Part shown: piece by piece, positions 1-7,654 of the stretch | Numbering within the stretch: the first letter of the stretch is position 1 | Layout: the number at the start of each line of letters is the position of its first letter | Made by a program: the position numbers and the translations under genes | From: Cellulomonas sp. APG4 | GTDB lineage: Bacteria; Actinomycetota; Actinomycetes; Actinomycetales; Cellulomonadaceae | Reading direction: 5' to 3' | DNA length: 34,688 nt | Assembly: GCF_009996735.1 (NCBI RefSeq) | Contig: NZ_JAACYI010000031.1 | Coordinates: 1-34,688, forward strand | Notes under the pieces: generated by a model | What the model saw: the letters and a program-made list of their open reading frames with translations, nothing else | Databases searched by the model: none | Told to the model about the DNA's origin: nothing

Positions 1-1237
1 CCGCGGGCACCGCTGCCGACGGTGCACCACCAGCGGCGGCGCGGCCCGTGCCCGTCGCGGGGGCGGGGACGACGCCGCCCGCGAGCTGGCGCTCGACCCG
101 GTCCACGCGCGCACCCAACCCACGCGCGCCGTCGTCAGCTCCGGGAAGCAGGAGCCGCGCGACCAGGAGCTCGAGGTGCAGACGCGGCGACGTCGCTCCC
201 GTCATCTCCGTGAGGGCCTCGTTCACCAGGTCCGCCGAGCGTGAGAGCTCCGCGGCCCCGAGCGCGCCCGCCTGGCCGCGCATGCGCTCGAGCTGGTCGC
301 TCGGCAGGTCACGGAGCACGGCCTGCGCGGCTTCGCCGGACGCCGCGATCACGATGAGGTCCCGGAGGCGCTCGAGCAGGTCCTCGACGAAGCGCCGCGG
401 TTCGTGGCCCGAGGCGACCACGCGCTCGACCACCCGGAACGCGCTCGCCCCGTCGCGCGCAGCGACGGCGTCCACCACGTCGTCGAGCAGGGCCGCGTGG
501 GTGTAGCCGAGCAGCGCGACGGCGCGCTCGTAGTCGAGGCCGCCCTCGTCCGCCCCGGCGACCAGCTGGTCGAGCACCGACAACGAGTCACGTACCGAGC
601 CGCCACCTGCGCGCACCACGAGCGGGAGCACGCCGGCGCCCACGCCCACGCCCTCGGCGGCGCACAGCTGCTCGAGGTAGGGCAGCAGCGTGTCGGGCGC
701 CACCAGACGGAAGGGGTAGTGGTGCGTGCGCGAGCGGATGGTCCCGATGACCTTGTCGGGCTCGGTGGTCGCGAAGACGAACTTCACGTGCGGCGGCGGC
801 TCCTCGACGATCTTGAGGAGCGCGTTGAACCCCTGGGAGGTGACCATGTGGGCCTCGTCGAGGATGAAGATCTTGAAGCGGTCCCTCGCCGGGGCGAACG
901 TCGCACGCTCACGCAGGTCACGCGCGTCGTCCACACCACCGTGGCTCGCCGCGTCGATCTCGACCACGTCGAGGCTGCCCGCACCGTCACGTGCGAGCTC
1001 ACGGCACGAGGCGCACGTGCCGCACGGCGTGTCCGTGGGCCCCTCCGCGCAGTTGAGGCACCGCGCGAGGATCCGGGCGGACGTCGTCTTGCCGCACCCG
1101 CGCGGGCCCGAGAACAGGTAGGCGTGCGTGACCTTGTCGGAGCGCAGCGCCTGCATGAGCGGCTCGGTGACGTGCTCCTGACCGATGACCTCGGCGAACG
1201 ACTCGGGCCGGTAACGGCGGTACAGGGCTGTGGTCAC
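1..1237 (-). CDS. dnaX: DNA polymerase III subunit gamma/tau (N-terminal part, cut by window edge)
   Basis: This is the clamp-loader ATPase of the replisome, which opens and loads the beta sliding clamp in the cytoplasm. The reading frame runs unbroken from a GTG start to the window edge (about 412 residues). It shows VTTALYRRYRPESF at the N-terminus, Walker A GPRGCGKTT at residues 44-52, the four zinc cysteines C63, C72, C75 and C78 in the family spacing, an ILDEAHM DEAH box, and FATTEPDKV plus the IRSRTHHYPF sensor-1/arginine-finger region. The tau-specific C-terminus lies outside the window, so whether a gamma form is made cannot be judged. A TACGCT box ends 6 nt before the GTG, so the mRNA is probably leaderless. 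The stretch between this gene and the next (1238-1390) holds only promoters. Confidence 0.96.
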   Translation of the reverse strand, partial: MTTALYRRYRPESFAEVIGQEHVTEPLMQALRSDKVTHAYLFSGPRGCGKTTSARILARCLNCAEGPTDTPCGTCASCRELARDGAGSLDVVEIDAASHGGVDDARDLRERATFAPARDRFKIFILDEAHMVTSQGFNALLKIVEEPPPHVKFVFATTEPDKVIGTIRSRTHHYPFRLVAPDTLLPYLEQLCAAEGVGVGAGVLPLVVRAGGGSVRDSLSVLDQLVAGADEGGLDYERAVALLGYTHAALLDDVVDAVAARDGASAFRVVERVVASGHEPRRFVEDLLERLRDLIVIAASGEAAQAVLRDLPSDQLERMRGQAGALGAAELSRSADLVNEALTEMTGATSPRLHLELLVARLLLPGADDGARGLGARVDRVERQLAGGVVPAPATGTGRAAAGGAPSAAVPA

Positions 1238-1390
1238 CGTCCGAGCGTAGACGCCCCCGCCCACACGTCGCGTGGCCGCTTCCCGGAGGACCCGACCGGT
1301 GCGGCGGGGGGCCCACGAGCCGGCCGGCCGGCCGTCCTGCGCGCTGCTAGCGTGACGCCGACCCTGAACCGGCCGGTCGCTGGAGGCCCC

Positions 1391-1786
1391 GTGCAGGACG
1401 TGCCGCCACTCCCCCGGTCGGTCCCGGAACCCGCGATCGAGCTGACCGCGACCTGTCTGCCGCCCGTGGCGCTCGACGCGCTGCGCGCCGCGCTGGCGGC
1501 CGAGGGCTTCCGTCCGCGGCCGACCACCGACCCGCGACGGGTCGAGGGCTGCCGGACGAGCTGGGCGGACCTCCTGTCCCTCGCGCCGCCCGCCCGCACG
1601 GTGGTCGCGGGGACGGTGAGCCCGACCACCGCAGGCTGCACCGTCCGGATCGACCACCCGACCTGGGCGCTCGGCAGCCCGCGCGATCGCAGCACGCGCG
1701 TGGTTGCCCGCACCGTCGAGCGGCTCCGCACCACCGGTGTGGGCGTCACCGTGGGCACCTGGACGGACGGCCGGTCGCCGAGGTGA
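1391..1786 (+). CDS. hypothetical protein (131 aa)
   Basis: I do not recognise this family. The GTG start was chosen because GGAGG lies about 5 nt upstream, and a TAGCGT -10 box lies further up near 1348. The product is soluble-looking, with no signal peptide or membrane segment: a helix-rich LDALRAALAAEGFRPR region near residues 30-45, a central TSWADLLSLAPPARTVVAG segment and a basic C-terminus. It is divergent from dnaX and convergent with the ABC permease gene, leaving only 3 bases between their stops. The same frame is open far upstream antisense to dnaX, but that part is a high-GC shadow. The gene call is moderately sure, and no function is offered. Confidence 0.55.
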   Translation: MQDVPPLPRSVPEPAIELTATCLPPVALDALRAALAAEGFRPRPTTDPRRVEGCRTSWADLLSLAPPARTVVAGTVSPTTAGCTVRIDHPTWALGSPRDRSTRVVARTVERLRTTGVGVTVGTWTDGRSPR

Positions 1787-1789
1787 CGG

Positions 1790-3145
1790 TCAGTCGGGGC
1801 GGACGTCCCGTGACGCGAGGACCTGACGCAGCAGCGGGCGCGTCGACTCGACGGCCGCGAGCACGAGCAGCACGCCACCCACGAGGCAGCCGCCAAGCAG
1901 CAGCAGGCCCCGCGGGTTGGTGACCCCCGCGAACCCGAGGAGCGGCGACAGCATCACGACGGCGACGGCCGCCGAGCCCACGCCCACCAGCAGCAGGGGC
2001 CCGAGCACCTCACGCCGCCGCACCTCGTGGAACAGCTCGGCGGGCACTCCCGCGAGGTGCTGGAGCGCGTACTCGCGCCTCCGGTCGAGCACCGCCGACG
2101 CCTGCGCCACGCCCGCCGAGACCGCGGCGAGCACGAAGGCGATGACCAGCGTGAGCATCGCGCCGGTCGTCAGGTCGTCGACCATCAGCCGGTCCTCGGC
2201 GCTCGACCCCGCCTCCATGGTCAGGGCCGGCAGCACCGCGAGGCAGCCCGCGACGAAGCCCGCGAGCCCCAGGCCGCCCACCACGCGCCAGGCCGCACGT
2301 GGGTCGTCGAGCAGCCTGCGCGCCGCGAGCAGGCGCGCCGGGGTGCGCGCCCGCCACAGCAGCAGGCGTGCGTAGAGGCCGAGCACCCACGGCCCGACGG
2401 CGTTCAGGGTCGCGAAGGCGATCCCGAGGCACGCGATCAGCACACCGATCACCGCGGCCCCGAGCCCTCCGCCCGCGACGCTCACCACCATGAACAGCCC
2501 CACGCCGACGACGGCGACCAGCAGGCGCACCCACCCGAGGCGACGCGGCGTCTGCCGCCGCGCAACGCCCAGCGGCGACACGACCACGCGACGCAACGAC
2601 ACGGCACCCGACACCGCGGCGAGCAACGGCACCGCGACCGCGGCCACGAGCAGGCCCGGTGCTCCCACCCACATCTCACCGACGGTCAGGTGCGAACCCA
2701 TGAACGGCACGAGCGACCACACGGGCAGCAGCACGCCGTAGAGCACCATCCCCGCCACCGCGCCGGCGAGCCCCTGCGCCGCCGTCTCCACGACGGTGAG
2801 CACGACCACCTCGCGCGGCGTCACCCCCAGCAGCCGCAGCGTCGCGAGCCGCGCGTCCCGGCGCGCGACCCCCAGCCTTGCCGCGGCGCCACCCAGCGTC
2901 ACGAGCGGCACCAGCAGCAGCACGACGGCGATCCAGGCGAGCCACACGTAGGGCTCGGCGTAGTCGACCTCGTACTGGCTCGTGGGGTTCGCTGCGCGGG
3001 CCATGAACCCGCGCAGCCCGCCCACCACGCTGAGCGTGAGCGCCGTGGTGACCGCGAAGGCGAGGACCGCGAGCCCGGTGGTGAGCCGGGTGTCCGAACC
3101 GCCGGCCGTGCGCAGCCGCGGCGCGAGCGCGAGGACGGCCCTCAC
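1790..3145 (-). CDS. ABC transporter permease, FtsX/MacB-like
   Basis: Membrane subunit of an ABC exporter. The 451-residue protein has about ten hydrophobic segments, with the first near residues 16-40 (TGLAVLAFAVTTALTLSVV). It has FtsX-type cytoplasmic signatures after membrane segments, namely RDARLATLRLLGVTPREV and a second copy RRREYALQHLAGVPAELF, so it carries two FtsX repeats as in bacteriocin/multidrug-export permeases. The GTG start overlaps the stop of the ATPase gene in a GTGA tetranucleotide (3142-3145), which implies translational coupling. The substrate is unknown. The MerR gene reading away on the other side of the ATPase suggests induction by a toxic compound; that link is inference. 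Confidence 0.88.
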   Translation of the reverse strand: MRAVLALAPRLRTAGGSDTRLTTGLAVLAFAVTTALTLSVVGGLRGFMARAANPTSQYEVDYAEPYVWLAWIAVVLLLVPLVTLGGAAARLGVARRDARLATLRLLGVTPREVVVLTVVETAAQGLAGAVAGMVLYGVLLPVWSLVPFMGSHLTVGEMWVGAPGLLVAAVAVPLLAAVSGAVSLRRVVVSPLGVARRQTPRRLGWVRLLVAVVGVGLFMVVSVAGGGLGAAVIGVLIACLGIAFATLNAVGPWVLGLYARLLLWRARTPARLLAARRLLDDPRAAWRVVGGLGLAGFVAGCLAVLPALTMEAGSSAEDRLMVDDLTTGAMLTLVIAFVLAAVSAGVAQASAVLDRRREYALQHLAGVPAELFHEVRRREVLGPLLLVGVGSAAVAVVMLSPLLGFAGVTNPRGLLLLGGCLVGGVLLVLAAVESTRPLLRQVLASRDVRPD

Positions 3146-3930
3146 CGCAGGCCGCCGTGACCGGCCGAGAGGTCCGCGCGCGCGGCCGCGCCGTCCCAGC
3201 TCTCGCGCACGTGGTGCCCGACGACGAGCCCGTCGCGGACCTCGATGCGTTCCTCGCACCAGTCCGCGACGCCCTTGTCGTGCGTGACGACCACGAGCGA
3301 CGCGCCCGCGGCGCGTGTGGTCTCGGTGAGGATCCGCATCACGTTGGCACCGGTGGCCTGGTCGAGCGCCCCGGTCGGCTCGTCCGCGAAGACCACGTCG
3401 GGCCCCGTGATGAGCGCGCGTGCGACGGCGACCCGCTGGGCCTGGCCGCCCGAGAGCTCGCCCGGGCGGCGCTCCTCCATCCCGGCGAGACCGAGGCGCA
3501 CGAGCCACTGCCGTGCGTGCTCGGTCGCCCGGGCACGCGGCGCGCCGTTGAGCATCGCCGGCAGGGCGACGTTCTCGACCGCGGGAAGCTCGGGCAGCAG
3601 CTGACCGAACTGGAAGACGAAGCCGTAGTGCCGCCTGCGCAGCAGCGAGCGCTCGCGCTCGTCGAGCCGCGCGACCTCGCGCCCGCGCAAGGTCACCGAG
3701 CCGTCGTCGGGCACGAGGATGCCCGCGAGGCAGTGGAGCAGCGTCGACTTGCCCGAGCCCGACGGGCCCATGACGGCGAGCGACCGCCCGGGGGCGAGGT
3801 CGAGGTCGACGCCCGCGAGCGCCGTCGTCGAGCCGAAGCGGTGCACGAGGCCGCGAGCGCGCAGTCCGTCGGAGGTACGGGTCGGGGCGGCGGCGCCGGG
3901 AGCGGCGCCGGGGGTGCCTGTCGTGTGCAT
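3142..3930 (-). CDS. ABC transporter ATP-binding protein (MacB/LolD-like)
   Basis: The 262-residue nucleotide-binding subunit pairs with the downstream FtsX-type permease. Visible motifs are Walker A GPSGSGKST (residues 55-63), a Q-loop in FVFQFGQLLPEL, the signature LSGGQAQRVAVARAL, Walker B VVFADEPTGALD and the H-loop VVVTHD. The FADEPTGALD form is typical of the MacB/LolD/FtsE group that works with FtsX-fold permeases. The ATG is preceded by a modest GGGG Shine-Dalgarno stretch. The first ~20 residues are an Ala/Pro/Thr-rich tail before the conserved domain, so a slightly later start cannot be ruled out. The gene is divergent from the MerR-type regulator at 4117, with about 186 bases between them. 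Confidence 0.94.
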   Translation of the reverse strand: MHTTGTPGAAPGAAAPTRTSDGLRARGLVHRFGSTTALAGVDLDLAPGRSLAVMGPSGSGKSTLLHCLAGILVPDDGSVTLRGREVARLDERERSLLRRRHYGFVFQFGQLLPELPAVENVALPAMLNGAPRARATEHARQWLVRLGLAGMEERRPGELSGGQAQRVAVARALITGPDVVFADEPTGALDQATGANVMRILTETTRAAGASLVVVTHDKGVADWCEERIEVRDGLVVGHHVRESWDGAAARADLSAGHGGLR

Positions 3931-4079
3931 GGCCCCAGCGTCGTCGCGCCGCCGGGGCGGGCGCGTCGCCCGTCGGTCGCGACGCGCACCCGTGCCGTGC
4001 ACCTGCAGTCGGAGCCGCCGTCCGACCCCGGTCGTACGCGGGTACCGCGGCGCAGGACGGCGCCCCGGAAACGGCACCC

Positions 4080-4110
4080 TTGAGCCTGACACGGTGGCAG
4101 GGTGTGGCCT
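4080..4110 (+). promoter_or_regulatory. MerR-type promoter/operator in front of the MerR gene
   Basis: A TTGAGC -35 box (4080-4085) is followed by an imperfect inverted repeat, AGCCTGACAC and GTGGCAGGGT (8 of 10 pairs), and then TGGCCT in the -10 position (4105-4110). The spacer is 19 bp, the over-long spacing characteristic of MerR-controlled promoters. The layout resembles the TTGACCCTGAC...GTCAGGGT operators of actinobacterial MerR regulators. It predicts autoregulation and a transcript starting near 4117, at the ATG. Confidence 0.6.
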
Positions 4111-4116
4111 ATGGGC

Positions 4117-4950
4117 ATGCCTCTCACGGGTGAACGGTTGCTCTCGATCGGCGAGTTCTCGCGCCTGTCGCAGATCAGCGTCCGGATGCTCCGCTACTAC
4201 GACGAGCACGGCGTGCTGCGACCGACGCACGTCGACGCGTGGTCCGGGTACCGCTCCTACGCCCCCGGCCTGCTCCTGACGGCGCGCTGGGTGCTGCGGC
4301 TGCGCGACCTCGGGCTGGGTGTCGGCGAGATCGCCACGTGCCTGCCGCTCCTGGACCACCCCGCCGCGCTGCGGGACGTCCTCGGGCGTCAGCGCACGCG
4401 GCTGGCCGACGAGGCCCAGGCCGCCGCCACCCGCGTCCGGGAGGTGGAGAAGCTCATCGCAGAGTTGGAGGGACCCGTCATGTCCGTCGAGATCACCGAG
4501 CGCACGCTCGCACCGCGCACCGTCGCCGCGCTGCGCGACACCATCCCCACCTACGCCGACGAGGGCCGTCTGTGGGAGCGGCTCATGGCCGGCATGGGCG
4601 CCGCCGGAGTCGCGCCCGCACCCGACGGCTGGGCCGTGGCCGAGTTCTGCGACGACGAGTACGTCGAGGAGAACCCGGAGGTCGAGGTGCGGCTCGACGT
4701 CGCCGCACCATTCGAGCCGGCCGGCGAGGTCAAGTGTCGTGAGCTGCCCGAGCAGCGCGTCGCCGTCGGGACCCTGCACGGCCCGTACGAGGGGATGTCC
4801 GAGGTGATGGAGGCCGTCGGTCGCTGGGTGCCCGAGCACGGCCTGCAGTTCGCGGGGCCGATGTTCAACCGCTACGTCGTGGGACCCATGGAGAACCCCG
4901 ACCCCGCGCAGTGGGTCACCGAGGTGCACGTCCCGATCGCGCCGGCGTGA
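4117..4950 (+). CDS. MerR-family transcriptional regulator with GyrI-like effector domain
   Basis: A cytoplasmic one-component regulator. The N-terminal MerR winged helix (LLSIGEFSRLSQISVRMLRY, then YYDEHGVLRP) is followed by a coiled-coil dimer helix around residues 80-115. The C-terminal GyrI/effector-binding domain (about residues 118-277) contains the EMEYVEENPE-like acidic patch and the TLHGPYEGMSEV strand typical of multidrug-binding BmrR/GyrI folds. I chose ATG 4117 because the operator's -10 box would start the transcript there. ATG 4111, with GGCAGGG upstream, and GTG 4102 are alternatives. The gene is divergent from the ABC exporter genes, which are its likely second target. It ends 3 bases from the convergent LysE gene. 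Confidence 0.9.
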   Translation: MPLTGERLLSIGEFSRLSQISVRMLRYYDEHGVLRPTHVDAWSGYRSYAPGLLLTARWVLRLRDLGLGVGEIATCLPLLDHPAALRDVLGRQRTRLADEAQAAATRVREVEKLIAELEGPVMSVEITERTLAPRTVAALRDTIPTYADEGRLWERLMAGMGAAGVAPAPDGWAVAEFCDDEYVEENPEVEVRLDVAAPFEPAGEVKCRELPEQRVAVGTLHGPYEGMSEVMEAVGRWVPEHGLQFAGPMFNRYVVGPMENPDPAQWVTEVHVPIAPA

Positions 4951-4953
4951 GTG

Positions 4954-5598
4954 TCAGGGGCGGGTCGCGAGCACGACGGCGAGCGCCCCGACCACCAGGT
5001 AGCCGGCGAGGGCGAGCGTGAGGCGCACACGCTCGCCCACGCGGGCGCCCACGAGGGCACCCGCGCCGGCCAGCGCGAGCTGCCAGGCGGCCGACGCGGC
5101 GCCGATGCCGACGACGAACGCGACCTGGCGGGCAGGCGTGCCGAGCCGGTCGGCGAGCCCCGCCGCAACGACGGTGAAGTAGACGACGGTCAACGGGTTC
5201 ACCGCGGTGAGGGCGACGAACCGGCCGAACGAGGCGAGGGGTCCGCGGGCGGCGACCGTCGCGGCGCCGTCGTCGGCCCGGGGACGCGCCGGTCGCCTGC
5301 GCAGCGTGGTGAGCAGCCCGTGCACGGCGACGGCGGCGAGCACGAGCGCGCCGACCAGCCGGACCGTGGTCTCGTGGCCGTCGAGCAGGCGCGTGACGGT
5401 GGTGCCTGCGAGGACCGCGACCACCGCGAACGCGAGGTCCACGGTCGCGGCACCCAGGCCGCCCGCCGCCGCGGTGCGCCAGCCGCGCGTCATCCCGGTC
5501 TGCAGCAGCAGCACGCCGATCGCACCGAGCGGCATCGCCACCCCGAGCCCGACGGCGGCACCGAGCCCCAGGACCGGCAGCCAGGACGCATCGCTCAC
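4954..5598 (-). CDS. LysE/RhtB-family amino-acid exporter
   Basis: A 214-residue inner-membrane protein with about six hydrophobic segments. The N-terminal GAAVGLGVAMPLGAIGVLLL carries the Gly/Pro-rich LysE signature (V...PGP-like region before the first loop), and FVALTAVNPLTVVYFTVV carries the conserved ..NP.t..yF.. motif of the superfamily. LysE/RhtB proteins export amino acids or related small cations. The specific substrate cannot be read from sequence, though ArgO/LysE-like basic-residue exporters are closest in appearance. The start is the GTG giving VSDASWLPVL, with CACACT 7 nt upstream as a possible leaderless -10. The gene lies just downstream of the SRP RNA on the same strand. Confidence 0.86.
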   Translation of the reverse strand: MSDASWLPVLGLGAAVGLGVAMPLGAIGVLLLQTGMTRGWRTAAAGGLGAATVDLAFAVVAVLAGTTVTRLLDGHETTVRLVGALVLAAVAVHGLLTTLRRRPARPRADDGAATVAARGPLASFGRFVALTAVNPLTVVYFTVVAAGLADRLGTPARQVAFVVGIGAASAAWQLALAGAGALVGARVGERVRLTLALAGYLVVGALAVVLATRP

Positions 5599-5640
5599 GC
5601 GCCCCAGTGTGGCGGCCCGTACCCGCGCCCGGACATGCGA

Positions 5641-5730
5641 GGACCCCCCGCACACCCGTCAGAGCCCGCCTGCCCTTGCTGCCTTCCGGCCCTGGGGGAG
5701 TTCAGCGAGATGACGCCGCACGAGGGGTCG
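5641..5730 (-). ncRNA. ffs: signal recognition particle RNA (4.5S type)
   Basis: The minus strand carries the invariant SRP domain IV core, GGCCGGAAGGCAGCA (5678-5692), flanked by pairing arms. The ends pair as GACCCC (5724-5729) with GGGGTC (5642-5647). Size (~90 nt) and layout match the small bacterial SRP RNA. A TAGGCT -10 box (5737-5742) lies about 7 nt before the proposed 5' end. The RNA binds Ffh to target nascent membrane proteins to the translocon. The exact ends are estimated from the terminal helix. Confidence 0.92.
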
Positions 5731-5786
5731 TCGACAAGCCTAACGCAGGCGCCCGACGGTCTCGAACCACCGTCGCCGTCACGGCG

Positions 5787-6455
5787 TCAGCGCCGCAGGG
5801 CACGCCGCGCGAGCATGTTGCCCAGCAGCTGCACCACCTGCACCAGCACGACGATGAGCGCGACCGCGACCCACACGACCTCCCAGTTGAAGCGCTGGTA
5901 GCCGTGCCGGATCGCGAAGTCGCCCAGACCGCCCGCGCCGATCATGCCGACGACGGCGGACATGTCGATCACCGCGACCGTGAGGAACGTGAACGCCAGG
6001 ACGAGCGGGCCGAGCGTCTCGGGGATCAGCACCGACCAGATCACGCGCCACCGGGAGGCCCCCATGGCACGCGCGGCCTCGACCACGCCCGGGTCGAGCG
6101 CTACGAGCGCCTGCTCGACGAGCCGCGCGAACGCGACCGAGGCCATGATCGCCATCGGCAGGATCGCGGCCTCGGTGCCGATGGTCCGGCCCACGACCAG
6201 CATCACCACGGGGCCCATCGCGACCACGAAGATGATGAACGGGATGGGGCGCACCGTGTTGATCAGCACGTTGAGCACCGCGAACACCGCGCGGTTGGCG
6301 AGCACCCCGCCGCGCCGCGTGACGTACACCGCCACGCCCATGACGAGGCCCAGCACGGCCGCGAGGGCCAGGCTGATGCCGACCATCTGCACGGTCTCGC
6401 CGACGGCGCGGCCCAGCAGCGGCAGCAGGTACTCCCAGTCGGTCTCGCGGTTCAT
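5787..6455 (-). CDS. metI: methionine ABC transporter permease MetI
   Basis: Membrane subunit of the MetNIQ D/L-methionine importer. The 222-residue protein has five to six membrane segments. It has the EAA loop in the form EAARAMGASRWRVIWSVLIP (about residues 126-145), which contacts MetN, and the family block SAVVGMIGAGGLGDFAIR. RPIPFIIFVVAMGP is also typical of MetI. Its ATG overlaps the metN stop as ATGA (6452-6455) and has GGAGG in good position, so the two are translationally coupled. It is the last gene of the metQ-metN-metI operon. Confidence 0.96.
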   Translation of the reverse strand: MNRETDWEYLLPLLGRAVGETVQMVGISLALAAVLGLVMGVAVYVTRRGGVLANRAVFAVLNVLINTVRPIPFIIFVVAMGPVVMLVVGRTIGTEAAILPMAIMASVAFARLVEQALVALDPGVVEAARAMGASRWRVIWSVLIPETLGPLVLAFTFLTVAVIDMSAVVGMIGAGGLGDFAIRHGYQRFNWEVVWVAVALIVVLVQVVQLLGNMLARRALRR

Positions 6456-7552
6456 GCGGCACCTCCGGTGGCGCGCGGGCCGACGGCGTCCGGGTCGGCG
6501 AGAGGGTCCGCGGCTGTGCCCAGGTCGAGCACGGTGGTGCTGCGCGCGAGGTCGGCGAGGAACGCCTCGACGTGCGCGGGCTCGCCGTCGAGCTCGAGCG
6601 TGAGCGACCCGTACGGGCGCTCGGCGATCTCGGTGATGCCGCCGTAGACGATGGTCCCGTCCACGGGGTGCTCGCGCAGGGCGCGCGTGAGGTCGTGCGA
6701 CGACGTGCCGTCCTCACGCACCGCGACGGTCACGATGCGGCCGGGGTGCCGGCGACGCAGCCGCTCGAGGGCCGCGGGGCTCGGCCGGTCGCGCAGCGCG
6801 GTGCCCACGAGCCGGCGCGTCACCGGGTGCTCGGGGCGCGCGAGCACGTCGTAGACGTCGCCGTGCTCCACGACCTTGCCGTCGGCCATCACCGCGACGC
6901 GGTCGCACAGGTACTTCACGACGTCCATCTCGTGCGTGATCACCACGACGGTGATGCCGAGCTCGCGGTTGACGCGGCGCAGCAGGTCGAGCACGCCCTG
7001 GGTGGTCTCTGCGTCGAGGGCCGACGTCGCCTCGTCGGCGAGCAGCAGGCGCGGGTTGGTCGCGAGCGCGCGGGCGATGCCGACGCGCTGCTTCTGCCCG
7101 CCCGAGAGCTGCGCGGGGTACTGGCGCGCCTTGTCGGCCAGCCCCACGAAGTCGAGCAGCTCGGCCACGCGCGCACGGCGCTCGGCCCGTGGCCACCCGG
7201 CGACGGCGAGCGGGTAGGCGACGTTGCCCGCGACGGTGCGCGAGGAGAGCAGGTTGAACTGCTGGAAGATCATGCCGATGCCGGCCCGCAGGCGGCGCAG
7301 CTGGGCCTCGCCGAGGGTCGTGACGTCCTGGCCGTCCACGACCACCTGGCCGGACGTCGCGGGCTCGAGCGCGTTGACCAGGCGCACGAGGGTCGACTTG
7401 CCGGCGCCGGACCAGCCGATCACGCCGAACACCTCGCCTGCGTGCACGTCGAGGGTCACGCCGTCGACGGCCCGTACCTCGGCGGTGCGCCGGCCGTCGC
7501 CGGGGAACACCTTGACCGTGTCGCGGAAGCTCACGATGGGGGCTGTGCTCAT
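6452..7552 (-). CDS. metN: methionine ABC transporter ATP-binding protein MetN
   Basis: The 366-residue ATPase of the methionine importer. Walker A is GWSGAGKST (residues 46-54). The signature LSGGQKQRVGIARAL, Walker B LLLADEATSALD and the H-loop VVITHEMDVV follow. The stretch after about residue 265 is the NIL/ACT-like domain (TVAVREDGTSSHDLTRAL...), which in characterised MetN binds methionine and shuts off transport (trans-inhibition). This makes product-level feedback likely here as well. GAGGAA precedes the ATG. The gene is separated from metQ by a strong hairpin at 7584-7646. Confidence 0.97.
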   Translation of the reverse strand: MSTAPIVSFRDTVKVFPGDGRRTAEVRAVDGVTLDVHAGEVFGVIGWSGAGKSTLVRLVNALEPATSGQVVVDGQDVTTLGEAQLRRLRAGIGMIFQQFNLLSSRTVAGNVAYPLAVAGWPRAERRARVAELLDFVGLADKARQYPAQLSGGQKQRVGIARALATNPRLLLADEATSALDAETTQGVLDLLRRVNRELGITVVVITHEMDVVKYLCDRVAVMADGKVVEHGDVYDVLARPEHPVTRRLVGTALRDRPSPAALERLRRRHPGRIVTVAVREDGTSSHDLTRALREHPVDGTIVYGGITEIAERPYGSLTLELDGEPAHVEAFLADLARSTTVLDLGTAADPLADPDAVGPRATGGAA

Positions 7553-7583
7553 GGTTCCTCGTCTCGGGGCGGGGAGGAGGCGG

Positions 7584-7646
7584 GCCCGACGGCGCCCTCC
7601 GGCCGGGGAGGTGGACCACCCCGGCCGGGGCAGGACGCCGTCGGGC
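7584..7646 (-). terminator. large two-tier stem-loop between metQ and metN
   Basis: The outer arms GCCCGACGGCG (7584-7594) and CGCCGTCGGGC (7636-7646) are perfect complements. Nested inside, CCGGCCGGGG (7599-7608) pairs perfectly with CCCCGGCCGG (7619-7628). No U-tract follows. It lies between genes of one operon, so it is better read as a partial terminator or 3' mRNA stabiliser that raises metQ over metNI, as is common for binding-protein genes; that role is inferred. Confidence 0.6.
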
Positions 7647-7654
7647 GCGAGGGG

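Noticed and set aside
404-1786. Long plus-strand ORF antisense to dnaX
   Set aside because: The dnaX frame on the other strand is unmistakable. The upstream part of this ORF is a high-GC shadow, and only the last ~130 codons after a ribosome site look real.
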